Source: Pseudomonas monteilii (lineage in GTDB: Bacteria; Pseudomonadota; Gammaproteobacteria; Pseudomonadales; Pseudomonadaceae). From it: a stretch of DNA of 64,000 nt. The translations under genes were made by a program, and so were the position numbers. The stretch lies in NCBI GenBank assembly GCA_001534745.1, contig CP013997.1:3596001-3660000 (forward strand). Direction: 5' to 3'. The notes under the pieces are model-generated. The model had not been told where the DNA came from, ran no database searches, and saw nothing but the letters and a program-made list of their open reading frames with translations. Each line of letters begins with the position of its first letter. The stretch's first letter is position 1. Below are positions 55,334 through 64,000 of the stretch, piece after piece.

Positions 55334-58177
55334 ATGGCGCAGCAGTATCAACCGGGGCAACGCTGGATCAGCGACAGCGAAGCCGAGCTAGGCCTAGGCA
55401 CCGTCCTGGCGCAAGACGGTCGCCTGCTGACCGTGCTCTATCCGGCCACCGGCGAGACCCGTCAGTACGCCCTGCGAAACGCACCGCTGACCCGCGTGCG
55501 CTTCTCCCCCGGCGACCAGATCACCCACTTCGAAGGCTGGAAACTGACCGTCCGCGAGGTCGAGGACCATGAAGGCCTGCTGGTCTACCACGGCCTGGAC
55601 CAGCAGAACCAGCTGCGCACCTTGCCAGAGACCCAGCTGTCGAACTTCATCCAGTTCCGCCTGGCCAGCGATCGCCTGTTCGCCGGTCAGATCGACCCGC
55701 TGCCCTGGTTCTCGCTGCGCTACAACACCCTCGAGCACACCAGCCGGCAGATGCAGTCTCCGCTGTGGGGCCTGGGCGGCTACCGGGCACAGCCGATCGC
55801 CCACCAGTTGCACATCGCCCGTGAAGTGGCCGACCGGATCGCCCCGCGCGTCCTGCTGGCCGACGAAGTCGGTCTGGGCAAGACCATCGAGGCGGGCCTG
55901 GTGATCCATCGCCAACTGCTGTCGGGGCGCGCCAGCCGCGTGCTGATCCTGGTGCCGGAGAACCTTCAGCACCAGTGGCTGGTGGAAATGCGCCGACGCT
56001 TCAACCTGCAGGTGGCGCTGTTCGACGCCGAACGCTTCATCGAAAGCGACGCCAGCAACCCCTTCGAGGACACCCAGCTGGCGCTGGTGGCACTGGAATG
56101 GGTGACCGAGGACGAAAAGGCCCAGGACGCCCTGTTCGCCGCGGGCTGGGACCTGATGGTGGTCGACGAGGCCCACCACCTGGTGTGGCACGAGGACCGT
56201 GTCAGCCGTGAGTATTCTCTGGTCGAGCAACTGGCCGAAGTCACGCCTGGCGTGCTGCTGCTGACGGCGACCCCGGAGCAGCTCGGGCAGGACAGCCACT
56301 TCGCCCGCTTGCGTCTGCTGGACCCTAACCGCTTCCATGACCTGCAGGCCTTCCGCGCCGAAAGCGCGCATTACCGGCCGGTAGCCGAGGCGGTTCAGGA
56401 GCTGCTCGACGAAGGCCGCCTGTCGCCAGCGTCCCAGGCCACCATCCACGACTTCCTCGGCGCCGAGGGCGATGCCCTGCTCGAGGCCGTGAACGGCGGT
56501 GACAGCCAGGCCAGCGCACGCCTGATCCGCGAGCTGCTCGATCGCCACGGCACCGGCCGGGTGCTGTTCCGCAACACCCGTGCCGCCATCCAGGGCTTCC
56601 CCGAGCGCGAGCTGCACGCCCACCCGCTGGCGCTGCCCGAACCCTACCAGGACCACCCGGAACAGGTGGGCGATGGCCTCTACCCGGAAGCGGCCTTCCA
56701 GGCGCCGGATGCCACTGACGATGCGCGCTGGTGGCGGTTCGACCCACGGGTCGACTGGCTGGTCGACACCCTCAAGCAGCTCAAGCGCACCAAGGTGCTG
56801 GTGATCTGCGCCCATGCCGAAACCGCCATGGACCTGGAAGACGCGCTGCGCTTGCGCTCCGGTATCCCTGCCAGCGTGTTCCACGAAGGCATGAGCATTC
56901 TCGAGCGTGACCGCGCCGCCGCCTACTTCGCCGACGAAGAGTTCGGCGCCCAGGTGCTGATCTGTTCGGAAATCGGCAGCGAGGGGCGCAACTTCCAGTT
57001 CGCTCATCACCTGGTGATGTTCGACCTGCCCGCCCACCCTGACCTGCTCGAGCAGCGCATCGGTCGTCTCGACCGGATCGGCCAGAAGCAGGTGATCCAG
57101 CTGCACGTGCCTTATCTGCTCGACAGCCCGCAGGCGCGGCTGTTCCAGTGGTATCACCTGGCCCTGAATGCCTTCCTGGCCACCTGCCCGACCGGCAATG
57201 CCCTGCAGCATCAGTTCGGCGAGCGCCTGCACGCGCTGCTGCAAGGCGGCGACGACAGCGACTGGGAAGCGCTGATCGAAGAGGCCCGGGGTGAGCGTGA
57301 GCGGCTCGAAGCCGAGCTGCACAGTGGCCGTGACCGTCTGCTGGAGCTCAACTCCGGTGGCGCGGGCGAAGGCGAAGCCCTGGTCGAGGCGATCCTCGAA
57401 CAGGACGACCAGTTCGCCCTGCCGATCTACATGGAAACCCTGTTCGATGCGTTCGGCATCGACAGCGAGGACCATTCCGACAACGCGCTGATCCTGCGCC
57501 CCAGCGAAAAGATGCTCGACGCCAGCTTCCCCCTGGGCGACGACGAAGGCGTGACCATCACCTACGACCGTGACCAGGCGCTGTCGCGCGAGGACATGCA
57601 GTTCCTCACCTGGGAACACCCCATGGTGCAGGGCGGCATGGACCTGGTGCTGTCCGGCTCCATGGGCAACACGGCCGTGGCGCTGATCAAGAACAAGGCA
57701 CTCAAGCCCGGCACCGTCCTGCTCGAACTGCTGTACGTCAGCGAGGTGGTCGCGCCCCGCAACCTGCAACTGGGCCGTTACCTGCCTCCTGCCGCGCTGC
57801 GCTGCCTGCTCGATGCCAACGGCAACGACCTGGCGCCGCGGGTGGCCTTCGAGACGCTCAACGATCAGCTCGAAAGCGTGCCCCGGGCCAGCGCCAACAA
57901 GTTCATCCAGGCCCAGCGCGACGTGCTGTCCAAGCGCATCGCCGCCGGTGAGGAGAAGGTGCTGCCGCGTCACGAGGCGCGCGTCGCCGAAGCGCGCCGT
58001 CGCCTGGGCGACGAGGCCGACGAAGAGCTGGCACGCCTGATCGCCTTGAAGGCCGTGAACCCGAGCGTGCGTGACAGCGAGATCCAGACGCTGGGCAAGC
58101 AGCGTGACGATGGCCTGGCCATGCTGGAGAAGGCTGCACTGCGCCTGGAGGCGATTCGCATCCTGGTGGCAGGCTAG
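55334..58177 (+). CDS. rapA: RNA polymerase-associated SWI2/SNF2 ATPase RapA (HepA)
   Basis: A 947-aa protein starting [14 protein letters not shown], with GGAG nine bp upstream. N-terminal Tudor-like domains (about 1-110), then SNF2 ATPase: Walker [10 protein letters not shown] near residue 176-185, DEAH at 278-281 (VVDEAHH), second RecA lobe with [19 protein letters not shown], and C-terminal spacer domains. It recycles RNA polymerase after transcription. The start near 55334 rather than upstream was chosen for the RBS and homology. Confidence 0.95.
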   Translation: MAQQYQPGQRWISDSEAELGLGTVLAQDGRLLTVLYPATGETRQYALRNAPLTRVRFSPGDQITHFEGWKLTVREVEDHEGLLVYHGLDQQNQLRTLPETQLSNFIQFRLASDRLFAGQIDPLPWFSLRYNTLEHTSRQMQSPLWGLGGYRAQPIAHQLHIAREVADRIAPRVLLADEVGLGKTIEAGLVIHRQLLSGRASRVLILVPENLQHQWLVEMRRRFNLQVALFDAERFIESDASNPFEDTQLALVALEWVTEDEKAQDALFAAGWDLMVVDEAHHLVWHEDRVSREYSLVEQLAEVTPGVLLLTATPEQLGQDSHFARLRLLDPNRFHDLQAFRAESAHYRPVAEAVQELLDEGRLSPASQATIHDFLGAEGDALLEAVNGGDSQASARLIRELLDRHGTGRVLFRNTRAAIQGFPERELHAHPLALPEPYQDHPEQVGDGLYPEAAFQAPDATDDARWWRFDPRVDWLVDTLKQLKRTKVLVICAHAETAMDLEDALRLRSGIPASVFHEGMSILERDRAAAYFADEEFGAQVLICSEIGSEGRNFQFAHHLVMFDLPAHPDLLEQRIGRLDRIGQKQVIQLHVPYLLDSPQARLFQWYHLALNAFLATCPTGNALQHQFGERLHALLQGGDDSDWEALIEEARGERERLEAELHSGRDRLLELNSGGAGEGEALVEAILEQDDQFALPIYMETLFDAFGIDSEDHSDNALILRPSEKMLDASFPLGDDEGVTITYDRDQALSREDMQFLTWEHPMVQGGMDLVLSGSMGNTAVALIKNKALKPGTVLLELLYVSEVVAPRNLQLGRYLPPAALRCLLDANGNDLAPRVAFETLNDQLESVPRASANKFIQAQRDVLSKRIAAGEEKVLPRHEARVAEARRRLGDEADEELARLIALKAVNPSVRDSEIQTLGKQRDDGLAMLEKAALRLEAIRILVAG

Positions 58178-58359
58178 ATCGCGTCGTCAGGCCTTGGCAC
58201 ATCCCTTTCAGGTGTCCAGGGCGTGACACGCATGATCTCGTGATGACTGTTACCGGCAGCGGGCTGCAATGGCCCGACTGTTACCAAGGGTCACTTAAAG
58301 AGGCAGGCGCCGCACCTGAAAAGTGCCAAGGCGCCTGGCTTCGCACCAAGACTGTGCGT

Positions 58360-58668
58360 TCAGTGCGGCCCTTGGTTTTCCTGAACCAGCACGAAGGGCG
58401 AGACGACCACGGCCCACAGCTCGGGATCTCGTTGCTGGAAGTCCAGCGCCTGCTCTACCGCCAGGGGTCCGACGGTGCCGGCCTCGCGCCAGGCGGCGAA
58501 TGTTCCTTGCTGGTTTTCGGCCATGGCGGCTGCGACTTCGATGAGGTCCAGCGAAGGGTCGACCCAAATCAGGTCACCTTTGGCCCAGAAGCGCTCCAAA
58601 GCTTTCCACTCGATGGTGGCGGTCTCGCCAAGCAGTTTGGCATAGAGGGTGCTTGTTCGATCAGTCAT
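58360..58668 (-). CDS. DUF2288 family protein
   Basis: A 102-aa protein starting MTDRTSTLYAKLLGETATIEW, the conserved N-terminus of DUF2288. The middle WAKGDLIWVDPSLDLIEVA and the C-terminal DPELWAVVVSPFVLVQE are also typical. The function is unknown. Convergent with rapA. Confidence 0.85.
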   Translation of the reverse strand: MTDRTSTLYAKLLGETATIEWKALERFWAKGDLIWVDPSLDLIEVAAAMAENQQGTFAAWREAGTVGPLAVEQALDFQQRDPELWAVVVSPFVLVQENQGPH

Positions 58669-58887
58669 GACTAGGTAATCCGGCAGCGGTCCATTCGTTT
58701 CGAAGCGGCGGATTGTCCCAGAAAAACCTGGTTTCAAATACGGACGAACGGCTTTGGCGCGGTTTTACGGGGCGATAGAGGGTCAGTCGAGTCGGTAATG
58801 GCGTTTTAATGTACGTTCATGTCGATCAGGCGACACCTTCGAATCAAGCCTTCAAACCGCGGCTTTTCAAGCGAACGGACCCCGCTC

Positions 58888-58923
58888 TACACTGTACCGG
58901 TACAGTTCCGGGACATGTTCCGG
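58888..58923 (+). promoter_or_regulatory. Perfect palindrome and promoter candidate upstream of braC
   Basis: ACTGTACCGGTACAGT (58891-58906) is a perfect 16-bp palindrome; a second, imperfect one, CCGGGACATGTTCCGG (58908-58923), follows directly. A -10-like TACACT (58888-58893) overlaps the first, with TTTCAA 17 bp upstream. A repressor site is likely; the regulator is unknown. The rest of 58669-59029 is featureless apart from the braC ribosome-binding site. Confidence 0.5.
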
Positions 58924-59029
58924 GGGAAGGTGTGGCATGGGTGATGGCATGGCCATGACACCCGTCCCGCCCGGTCTGTCGCCCTGGCCGCCAGGACCAT
59001 AAGAATTACAACAGAATGAGTGGAGCACC

Positions 59030-60145
59030 ATGATCAAGATTTCCAAGCTGTTCGCTGCAATGGTATTGGCCGGTGTCGCGAGCCATTCGATGGCCGCCGA
59101 CACCATCAAGATCGGCATCGCCGGCCCCAAGACCGGCCCGGTCACGCAGTACGGCGACATGCAGTTCATCGGCGCCAAGCAGGCCATCAAGGACATCAAC
59201 GCCAAGGGCGGCGTCGATGGCAAGATGCTCGAGGCCAAGGAATACGATGATGCCTGCGATCCCAAGCAGGCCGTGGCAGTCGCCAACAAGGTGGTCAACG
59301 ACGGCGTCAAGTTCGTGATCGGCCACCTGTGCTCCAGCTCCACTCAACCGGCCTCGGACATCTACGAGGACGAAGGCGTGATCATGATCACCCCTGCGGC
59401 CACCAGCCCGGACATCACCTCGCGTGGCTACAAGCTGGTGTTCCGCACCATCGGTCTGGACAGCGCCCAGGGTCCGGCTGCCGGCAACTACATCGCCGAC
59501 CACGTCAAGCCCAAGGTGGTCGCGGTCCTGCACGACAAGCAGCAGTACGGTGAAGGCATCGCCACCGCCGTCAAGCAGACCCTCGAAAGCAAGAACATCA
59601 AGGTGGCGGTCTTCGAAGGCCTCAACGCGGGTGACAAGGACTTCTCCTCGATCATCCAGAAGCTCAAGCAGAACAACGTCGACTTCGTCTACTACGGCGG
59701 CTACCACCCCGAGCTGGGCCTGATCCTGCGCCAAGCCAAGGAAAAAGGCCTGAACGCCAAGTTCATGGGCCCCGAGGGCGTGGGCAACGACTCGATCTCG
59801 CAGATCGCCCAGAACGCCTCCGAGGGCTTGCTGGTCACCCTGCCCAAGTCCTTCGATGCCGATCCTGAGAACCAGGCCATCGTCGAGGCGATCAAGGCTG
59901 ACGGCAAGGATCCGAGCGGTCCATTCGTCTTCCCCTCCTACTCGGCCGTGGAGCTGATCGCCCAGGGCATCAAGGCGGCTGGGAACGAGGAGCCGGAAGA
60001 CGTGGCGGCGGCCCTGCACAAGGGTAGCTTCAAGACCCCGACCGGTACCCTGTCGTTCGACGACAAGGGCGACCTCAAGGACTTCAAGTTCGTGGTCTAC
60101 GAGTGGCACTTCGGCAAGCCCAAGACCGAAGTTTCGCCCCAGTGA
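59030..60145 (+). CDS. braC: Branched-chain amino acid ABC transporter, substrate-binding protein
   Basis: A 371-aa protein: signal peptide to SMA (about 22), then the LivJ/LivK-type Venus flytrap (DTIKIGIAGPKTGPVTQYG; SSSTQPASDIYEDEGV; GGYHPELGLI). It binds Leu, Ile, Val and Ala in the periplasm and delivers them to BraDE. GGAG lies upstream of the ATG. A terminator-like hairpin follows, so braC is expected to be made in excess of the rest. Confidence 0.94.
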   Translation: MIKISKLFAAMVLAGVASHSMAADTIKIGIAGPKTGPVTQYGDMQFIGAKQAIKDINAKGGVDGKMLEAKEYDDACDPKQAVAVANKVVNDGVKFVIGHLCSSSTQPASDIYEDEGVIMITPAATSPDITSRGYKLVFRTIGLDSAQGPAAGNYIADHVKPKVVAVLHDKQQYGEGIATAVKQTLESKNIKVAVFEGLNAGDKDFSSIIQKLKQNNVDFVYYGGYHPELGLILRQAKEKGLNAKFMGPEGVGNDSISQIAQNASEGLLVTLPKSFDADPENQAIVEAIKADGKDPSGPFVFPSYSAVELIAQGIKAAGNEEPEDVAAALHKGSFKTPTGTLSFDDKGDLKDFKFVVYEWHFGKPKTEVSPQ

Positions 60146-60167
60146 TCGGTATCTGATCCGCTGACCG

Positions 60168-60199
60168 AAAGCCCACTGTGCGAGCAGTGGGCTTTGTTT
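60168..60199 (+). terminator. Hairpin between braC and braD
   Basis: AAAGCCCACTG and CAGTGGGCTTT pair perfectly (11 bp, six-nt loop), then GTTTT. It is 22 bp past the braC stop and 170 bp before the braD ATG, fitting partial termination that raises the level of binding protein relative to the permease. Confidence 0.85.
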
Positions 60200-60365
60200 T
60201 ACGAGGTTCATGGGCCCGGCGACCGCGATCCGGCGACCGGCCCACCTGAAAATCTTAAAACCGTCACCCGCGGTTCCCTGGTTATGCGCGTTCGAATCGG
60301 CTCATGCCGTCGGTCGAGGCCGAGCGTGTGCCTGTGAATGCGATCAGGTTTTTAGGAGCGTTGTA

Positions 60366-61289
60366 ATGCCCGAGATCTACCACTTCTTCCAACAGCTGAT
60401 CAATGGCCTGACCATTGGCAGCACCTATGCCTTGATAGCCATTGGCTACACGATGGTGTACGGCATCATTGGAATGATCAACTTCGCCCACGGCGAGGTG
60501 TACATGATCGGTTCCTACGTGGCCTTCATCGCCCTGGCGGGGCTGGCCATGATGGGCATCGATTCGTTGCCGATCCTGATGACCGTGGCCTTCGTCGCCA
60601 CCATCTTCGTCACCAGCGCCTACGGCTACAGCATCGAACGGGTCGCCTACCGGCCGCTGCGCAACAGCAACCGGCTGATCCCGCTGATTTCCGCGATCGG
60701 CATGTCGATCTTCCTGCAGAACACCGTGCTGCTGTCGCAGGACTCCAAGGACAAGTCGATCCCCAACCTGATCCCCGGGAGCTTCTCCTTCGGCCCAGGC
60801 GGGGCCGAGGAAGTCCTGGTGTCGTACATGCAGATCCTGGTGTTCGTCGTCACCCTGGTGTCGATGGTCGGCCTGACCCTGTTCATCTCGCGCTCGCGCC
60901 TGGGTCGTGCCTGCCGTGCCTGCGCCGAAGACATCAAGATGGCCAACCTGCTGGGCATCAACACCAACAACATCATCGCCCTGACCTTCGTCATCGGTGC
61001 CGCGCTGGCGGCAGTGGCAGCCGTGCTGCTGAGCATGCAGTACGGTGTGATCAACCCCAACGCCGGCTTCCTGGTGGGCCTGAAGGCTTTCACCGCCGCG
61101 GTGCTCGGCGGCATCGGCAGCATTCCGGGCGCCATGCTCGGTGGGCTGGTGCTGGGCGTCGCCGAAGCCTTCGGTGCCGACATCTTCGGCGACCAGTACA
61201 AGGATGTGGTGGCGTTCGGGCTTCTGGTCCTGGTCCTGCTGTTCCGGCCGACTGGCATTCTGGGCCGTCCGGAGGTTGAAAAAGTATGA
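60366..61289 (+). CDS. braD: Branched-chain amino acid ABC transporter, permease (LivH type)
   Basis: A 307-aa permease starting [18 protein letters not shown] with AGGAG seven bp upstream. It has eight or so helices and the LivH signature ([20 protein letters not shown] at the N-terminus; [37 protein letters not shown]). Its stop overlaps the braE start (ATGA). Confidence 0.95.
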   Translation: MPEIYHFFQQLINGLTIGSTYALIAIGYTMVYGIIGMINFAHGEVYMIGSYVAFIALAGLAMMGIDSLPILMTVAFVATIFVTSAYGYSIERVAYRPLRNSNRLIPLISAIGMSIFLQNTVLLSQDSKDKSIPNLIPGSFSFGPGGAEEVLVSYMQILVFVVTLVSMVGLTLFISRSRLGRACRACAEDIKMANLLGINTNNIIALTFVIGAALAAVAAVLLSMQYGVINPNAGFLVGLKAFTAAVLGGIGSIPGAMLGGLVLGVAEAFGADIFGDQYKDVVAFGLLVLVLLFRPTGILGRPEVEKV

Positions 61290-62542
61290 ATCGAAATCTC
61301 AAACCGGCGTTCTTCAGCGCCCTGCTGGTCTGGGCCGTGGCCTTCCCGGTGCTCGGCCTGAAACTCAGCATCGACGGCATCAATCTCATCGTGCACAGCC
61401 AGGGGCCCTTCACCCTGACGGTGATCGCGGTCTGCTCGGTGCTGATGTTCCTGCGCGTGCTGTTCGACAAGCAGTGGAGCGCCGTGATGCGCAGCCGCTC
61501 GGACCGCAAGCTGATCTCCCCGGCCGTCAGCAACTTCCTGACTCTGCCGCGCACCCAGCGCTGGATCATCCTCGGGCTGATCGTGGTGGCGCTGGTCTGG
61601 CCGTTCTTCGGCTCGCGCGGCGCAGTGGACATCGCCACGCTGATCCTGATCTACGTGATGCTGGGCCTGGGCCTGAACATCGTGGTCGGTCTGGCGGGCC
61701 TGCTCGACCTGGGCTACGTGGGCTTCTACGCGGTCGGCGCCTACAGCTACGCGCTGCTGTCGCACTACTACGGCCTGAGCTTCTGGGTCTGCCTGCCGAT
61801 CGCCGGGCTGATGGCCGCGACCTTCGGCTTCCTGTTGGGCTTCCCGGTGCTGCGCCTGCGTGGCGACTACCTGGCCATCGTCACCCTGGGCTTCGGCGAG
61901 ATCATCCGGCTGTTCCTGCGCAACCTCACCGACCTCACCGGTGGCCCCAACGGCATCAGCAACATCGAGAAGCCCACGTTCTTCGGCCTGAGCTTCGAGC
62001 GCCGCGCGGCCGAGGGCATGCAGACGTTCCACGAGTTCTTCGGCTTGCCCTACAACTCGATCAACAAGGTGATCTTCCTCTACCTGGTGGCCCTGCTGCT
62101 GGCGCTGCTCGCGCTGTTCGTGATCAACCGGCTGCTGCGCATGCCGATCGGCCGCGCCTGGGAAGCCCTGCGCGAGGATGAGATCGCCTGCCGTGCGCTC
62201 GGCCTGAACCCCACCGTGATCAAGCTCTCGGCCTTCACCCTCGGGGCCAGTTTCGCCGGCTTCGCCGGCAGCTTCTTCGCGGCGCGGCAAGGCCTGGTGA
62301 CGCCTGAATCGTTCACCTTCATCGAGTCGGCCATCATCCTGGCGATCGTGGTGCTCGGCGGCATGGGCTCGCAGCTGGGCGTGATCCTGGCCGCGATCGT
62401 CATGATCCTGCTGCCGGAGCTGATGCGTGAATTCAGCGAATACCGGATGCTCATGTTCGGTGCGCTGATGGTGTTGATGATGATCTGGCGTCCGCAAGGC
62501 CTGCTGCCGATGCAACGCCCCCACCTGGAGCTGCGCCGATGA
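61286..62542 (+). CDS. braE: Branched-chain amino acid ABC transporter, permease (LivM type)
   Basis: A 418-aa permease. The N-terminal extension of about 90 residues carries one or two extra helices, as usual in LivM; the core has the [25 protein letters not shown] block. Its EAA-like loop is [14 protein letters not shown]. It overlaps braD and braF by four bases each. Confidence 0.95.
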   Translation: MNRNLKPAFFSALLVWAVAFPVLGLKLSIDGINLIVHSQGPFTLTVIAVCSVLMFLRVLFDKQWSAVMRSRSDRKLISPAVSNFLTLPRTQRWIILGLIVVALVWPFFGSRGAVDIATLILIYVMLGLGLNIVVGLAGLLDLGYVGFYAVGAYSYALLSHYYGLSFWVCLPIAGLMAATFGFLLGFPVLRLRGDYLAIVTLGFGEIIRLFLRNLTDLTGGPNGISNIEKPTFFGLSFERRAAEGMQTFHEFFGLPYNSINKVIFLYLVALLLALLALFVINRLLRMPIGRAWEALREDEIACRALGLNPTVIKLSAFTLGASFAGFAGSFFAARQGLVTPESFTFIESAIILAIVVLGGMGSQLGVILAAIVMILLPELMREFSEYRMLMFGALMVLMMIWRPQGLLPMQRPHLELRR

Positions 62543-63306
62543 GCCGTGACATTCTGCAAGTCAGCGACCTGAGCATGCGCTTCGGCGGCCTGCTGGCGGT
62601 CAACGGCGTCGGCCTGACCGTCAAGGAGCGTCAGGTCGTGGCACTGATCGGTCCCAATGGGGCCGGCAAGACCACCGTCTTCAACTGCCTGACCGGTTTC
62701 TACAAGCCCAGTGGCGGCACCATCCTGCTCGATGGCCAGCCGATCCAGGGGCTGGCCGGGCACCAGATCGCCCGCAAGGGCGTGGTGCGTACCTTCCAGA
62801 ACGTGCGCCTGTTCAAGGAAATGACCGCGCTGGAGAACCTGCTGATCGCCCAGCACCGCCACCTGAACACCAACTTCCTGGCAGGCCTGTTCAAGACGCC
62901 GGCATTCCGCCGCAGCGAGCAGGAAGCCATGGAGCGGGCGCAGTACTGGCTGGAGCGGGTCAACCTGACCGAGTTCGCCAACCGCACGGCAGGCACCCTG
63001 GCCTATGGGCAGCAACGTCGCCTGGAAATCGCCCGCTGCATGATGACCCGTCCGCGGATCATCATGCTCGACGAGCCAGCGGCCGGTCTCAACCCCAAGG
63101 AAACCGAAGACCTCAAGGCCCTGATCGGCTACCTGCGCGAGGAGCATGCGGTCACGGTGCTACTGATCGAGCACGACATGAAACTGGTGATGAGCATTTC
63201 CGACCACATCGTGGTCATCAACCAGGGCACGCCCCTGGCCGACGGCACGCCCGATGCGATTCGCGGCAACCCCGAGGTGATCAAGGCCTACCTGGGGGAA
63301 GCGTGA
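62539..63306 (+). CDS. braF: Branched-chain amino acid ABC transporter, ATPase (LivG type)
   Basis: A 255-aa ATPase: Walker [10 protein letters not shown], signature [13 protein letters not shown] (LivG-type, replacing LSGGQ), Walker [17 protein letters not shown], and H-loop LIEHDMKL. It forms a heterodimer with BraG. It overlaps braE and braG. Confidence 0.96.
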   Translation: MSRDILQVSDLSMRFGGLLAVNGVGLTVKERQVVALIGPNGAGKTTVFNCLTGFYKPSGGTILLDGQPIQGLAGHQIARKGVVRTFQNVRLFKEMTALENLLIAQHRHLNTNFLAGLFKTPAFRRSEQEAMERAQYWLERVNLTEFANRTAGTLAYGQQRRLEIARCMMTRPRIIMLDEPAAGLNPKETEDLKALIGYLREEHAVTVLLIEHDMKLVMSISDHIVVINQGTPLADGTPDAIRGNPEVIKAYLGEA

Positions 63307-64000
63307 TGCTGACATTCGAGAACGTATCCACCTTCTACGGCAAGATCCAGGCGCTGCACAGCGTCAACGTGGAGATCAAGCAAGGCGAGATCGTCACCTT
63401 GATCGGTGCCAACGGCGCGGGCAAATCCACGCTGCTGATGACCTTGTGCGGATCACCTCAGGCACACGCTGGCAGCATCCGCTACCTGGGCGAAGAGCTG
63501 GTGGGCCAGCCCTCGTCGCACATCATGCGCAAGAGCATCGCGGTGGTGCCCGAAGGTCGCCGCGTGTTTTCGCGGCTGACGGTGGAGGAGAACCTGGCCA
63601 TGGGCGGGTTCTTCACCGACAAGGGCGACTACCAGGCGCAGCTGGACAAGGTGCTGCACCTGTTCCCGCGCCTGAAGGAGCGCTATGCCCAGCGCGGCGG
63701 CACCATGTCCGGGGGCGAGCAGCAGATGCTGGCGATCGGCCGTGCCTTGATGAGCAAGCCGAAGCTGCTGCTGCTCGATGAACCGTCGCTGGGGCTGGCG
63801 CCGATCATCATCCAGCAGATCTTCGACATCATCGAGCAGCTGCGCCAGGATGGCGTGACGGTGTTCCTGGTGGAGCAGAACGCCAACCAGGCGCTGAAGA
63901 TCGCCGACCGGGCTTATGTGCTGGAAAACGGCCATGTGGTGATGCAAGGGTCCGGGGAAGCGTTGCTGACCGATCCGAAGGTACGGGAGGCGTACCTGGG
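63306..64000 (+). CDS. braG: Branched-chain amino acid ABC transporter, ATPase (LivF type), 3' end cut
   Basis: The frame from ATG at 63306 (overlapping the braF stop) runs to the window edge, 231 residues, without a stop. LivF proteins are about 233 aa, so only the last few residues are missing. Walker A GANGAGKST, signature MSGGEQQMLAIGR, Walker B LLLLDEPSLGL and a LVEQNA H-loop region (here Gln where LivG has His) are present. It is the last gene of braCDEFG. Confidence 0.95.
   Translation, partial: MLTFENVSTFYGKIQALHSVNVEIKQGEIVTLIGANGAGKSTLLMTLCGSPQAHAGSIRYLGEELVGQPSSHIMRKSIAVVPEGRRVFSRLTVEENLAMGGFFTDKGDYQAQLDKVLHLFPRLKERYAQRGGTMSGGEQQMLAIGRALMSKPKLLLLDEPSLGLAPIIIQQIFDIIEQLRQDGVTVFLVEQNANQALKIADRAYVLENGHVVMQGSGEALLTDPKVREAYL

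Noticed and set aside
55394..57973. 859-aa open frame antisense to rapA
   Set aside because: Shadow of rapA, same reasoning.
58891..58906. Palindrome as a LexA site
   Set aside because: The spacing is CTG-N8-CAG instead of the gamma-proteobacterial CTG-N10-CAG, and braC is not an SOS gene.

Overview
The window is chromosomal DNA from a Pseudomonas, most probably the P. putida group. It is GC-rich. The gene order hda-DUF2066-purM-purN-DUF3108 ... mazG-relA-rlmD-cysM-gacS-ldhA is the Pseudomonas core order, and the REP/BIME repeats, the dctA and nrdAB loci and the braCDEFG operon fit the same genus. I see no prophage, IS element, integrase or CRISPR array.

Region by region. 1-3.6 kb: 3' part of a PQQ-type sugar dehydrogenase, a triplicated 134-bp REP-containing repeat, two paralogous NlpC/P60 lipoproteins and hda. 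3.8-8.4 kb: DUF2066, purM-purN, a DUF3108 protein, then a 190-bp BIME palindrome and a tiny conserved ORF. 8.4-17.5 kb: a minus-strand run (DUF2058, mazG, relA, rlmD-cysM) facing the hybrid sensor kinase gacS. 17.5-23.6 kb: ldhA, a CxxC protein coupled to a META lipoprotein, a TlpA-like thioredoxin, an ArsC-like protein coupled to wrbA, a Tag-like glycosylase, ttcA and sprT. 23.9-31.3 kb: dctA with a textbook sigma-54 promoter, a phosphopantetheinyl transferase, and nrdA-nrdB behind a long structured leader. 31.6-34.8 kb: a small accessory cassette (LuxR-type regulator, beta-barrel protein, class II histone-deacetylase-like amidohydrolase). 34.9-40.8 kb: UPF0149 protein, MFS exporter divergent from an Fe-S-type regulator, an acetolactate synthase and an internally duplicated membrane protein. 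41.0-46.5 kb: a complete minus-strand rRNA operon (16S, tRNA-Ile, tRNA-Ala, 23S, 5S) with promoter, boxA sites and terminator. 46.7-53.5 kb: FNT-family channel, MASE2-GGDEF cyclase, orphan GAF histidine kinase, and a three-gene FUSC/DUF1656/HlyD efflux operon. 53.6-58.7 kb: a candidate ANR-controlled small RNA (PhrS-like by position), small conserved proteins, a lipoprotein, rapA and DUF2288. 59.0-64.0 kb: the branched-chain amino acid ABC transporter braCDEFG, cut by the window end inside braG.

Themes. Several genes serve nucleotide supply and growth control: purMN for purines, nrdAB for dNTPs (with a perfect DnaA box upstream), relA and mazG for ppGpp and NTP pools, hda for initiation control, and the rRNA operon. 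GacS is the top of the Gac/Rsm cascade. The most interesting non-coding signals are the sRNA at 53604-53770 driven by a perfect ANR/FNR box, the nrdA leader with two terminator-like hairpins, and the -24/-12 promoter with paired upstream palindromes at dctA. Among protein loci, the LuxR/beta-barrel/deacetylase cassette is the one whose biology is least obvious. No calculations or database searches were run; coordinates of RNA ends, promoters and hairpins were read by eye.
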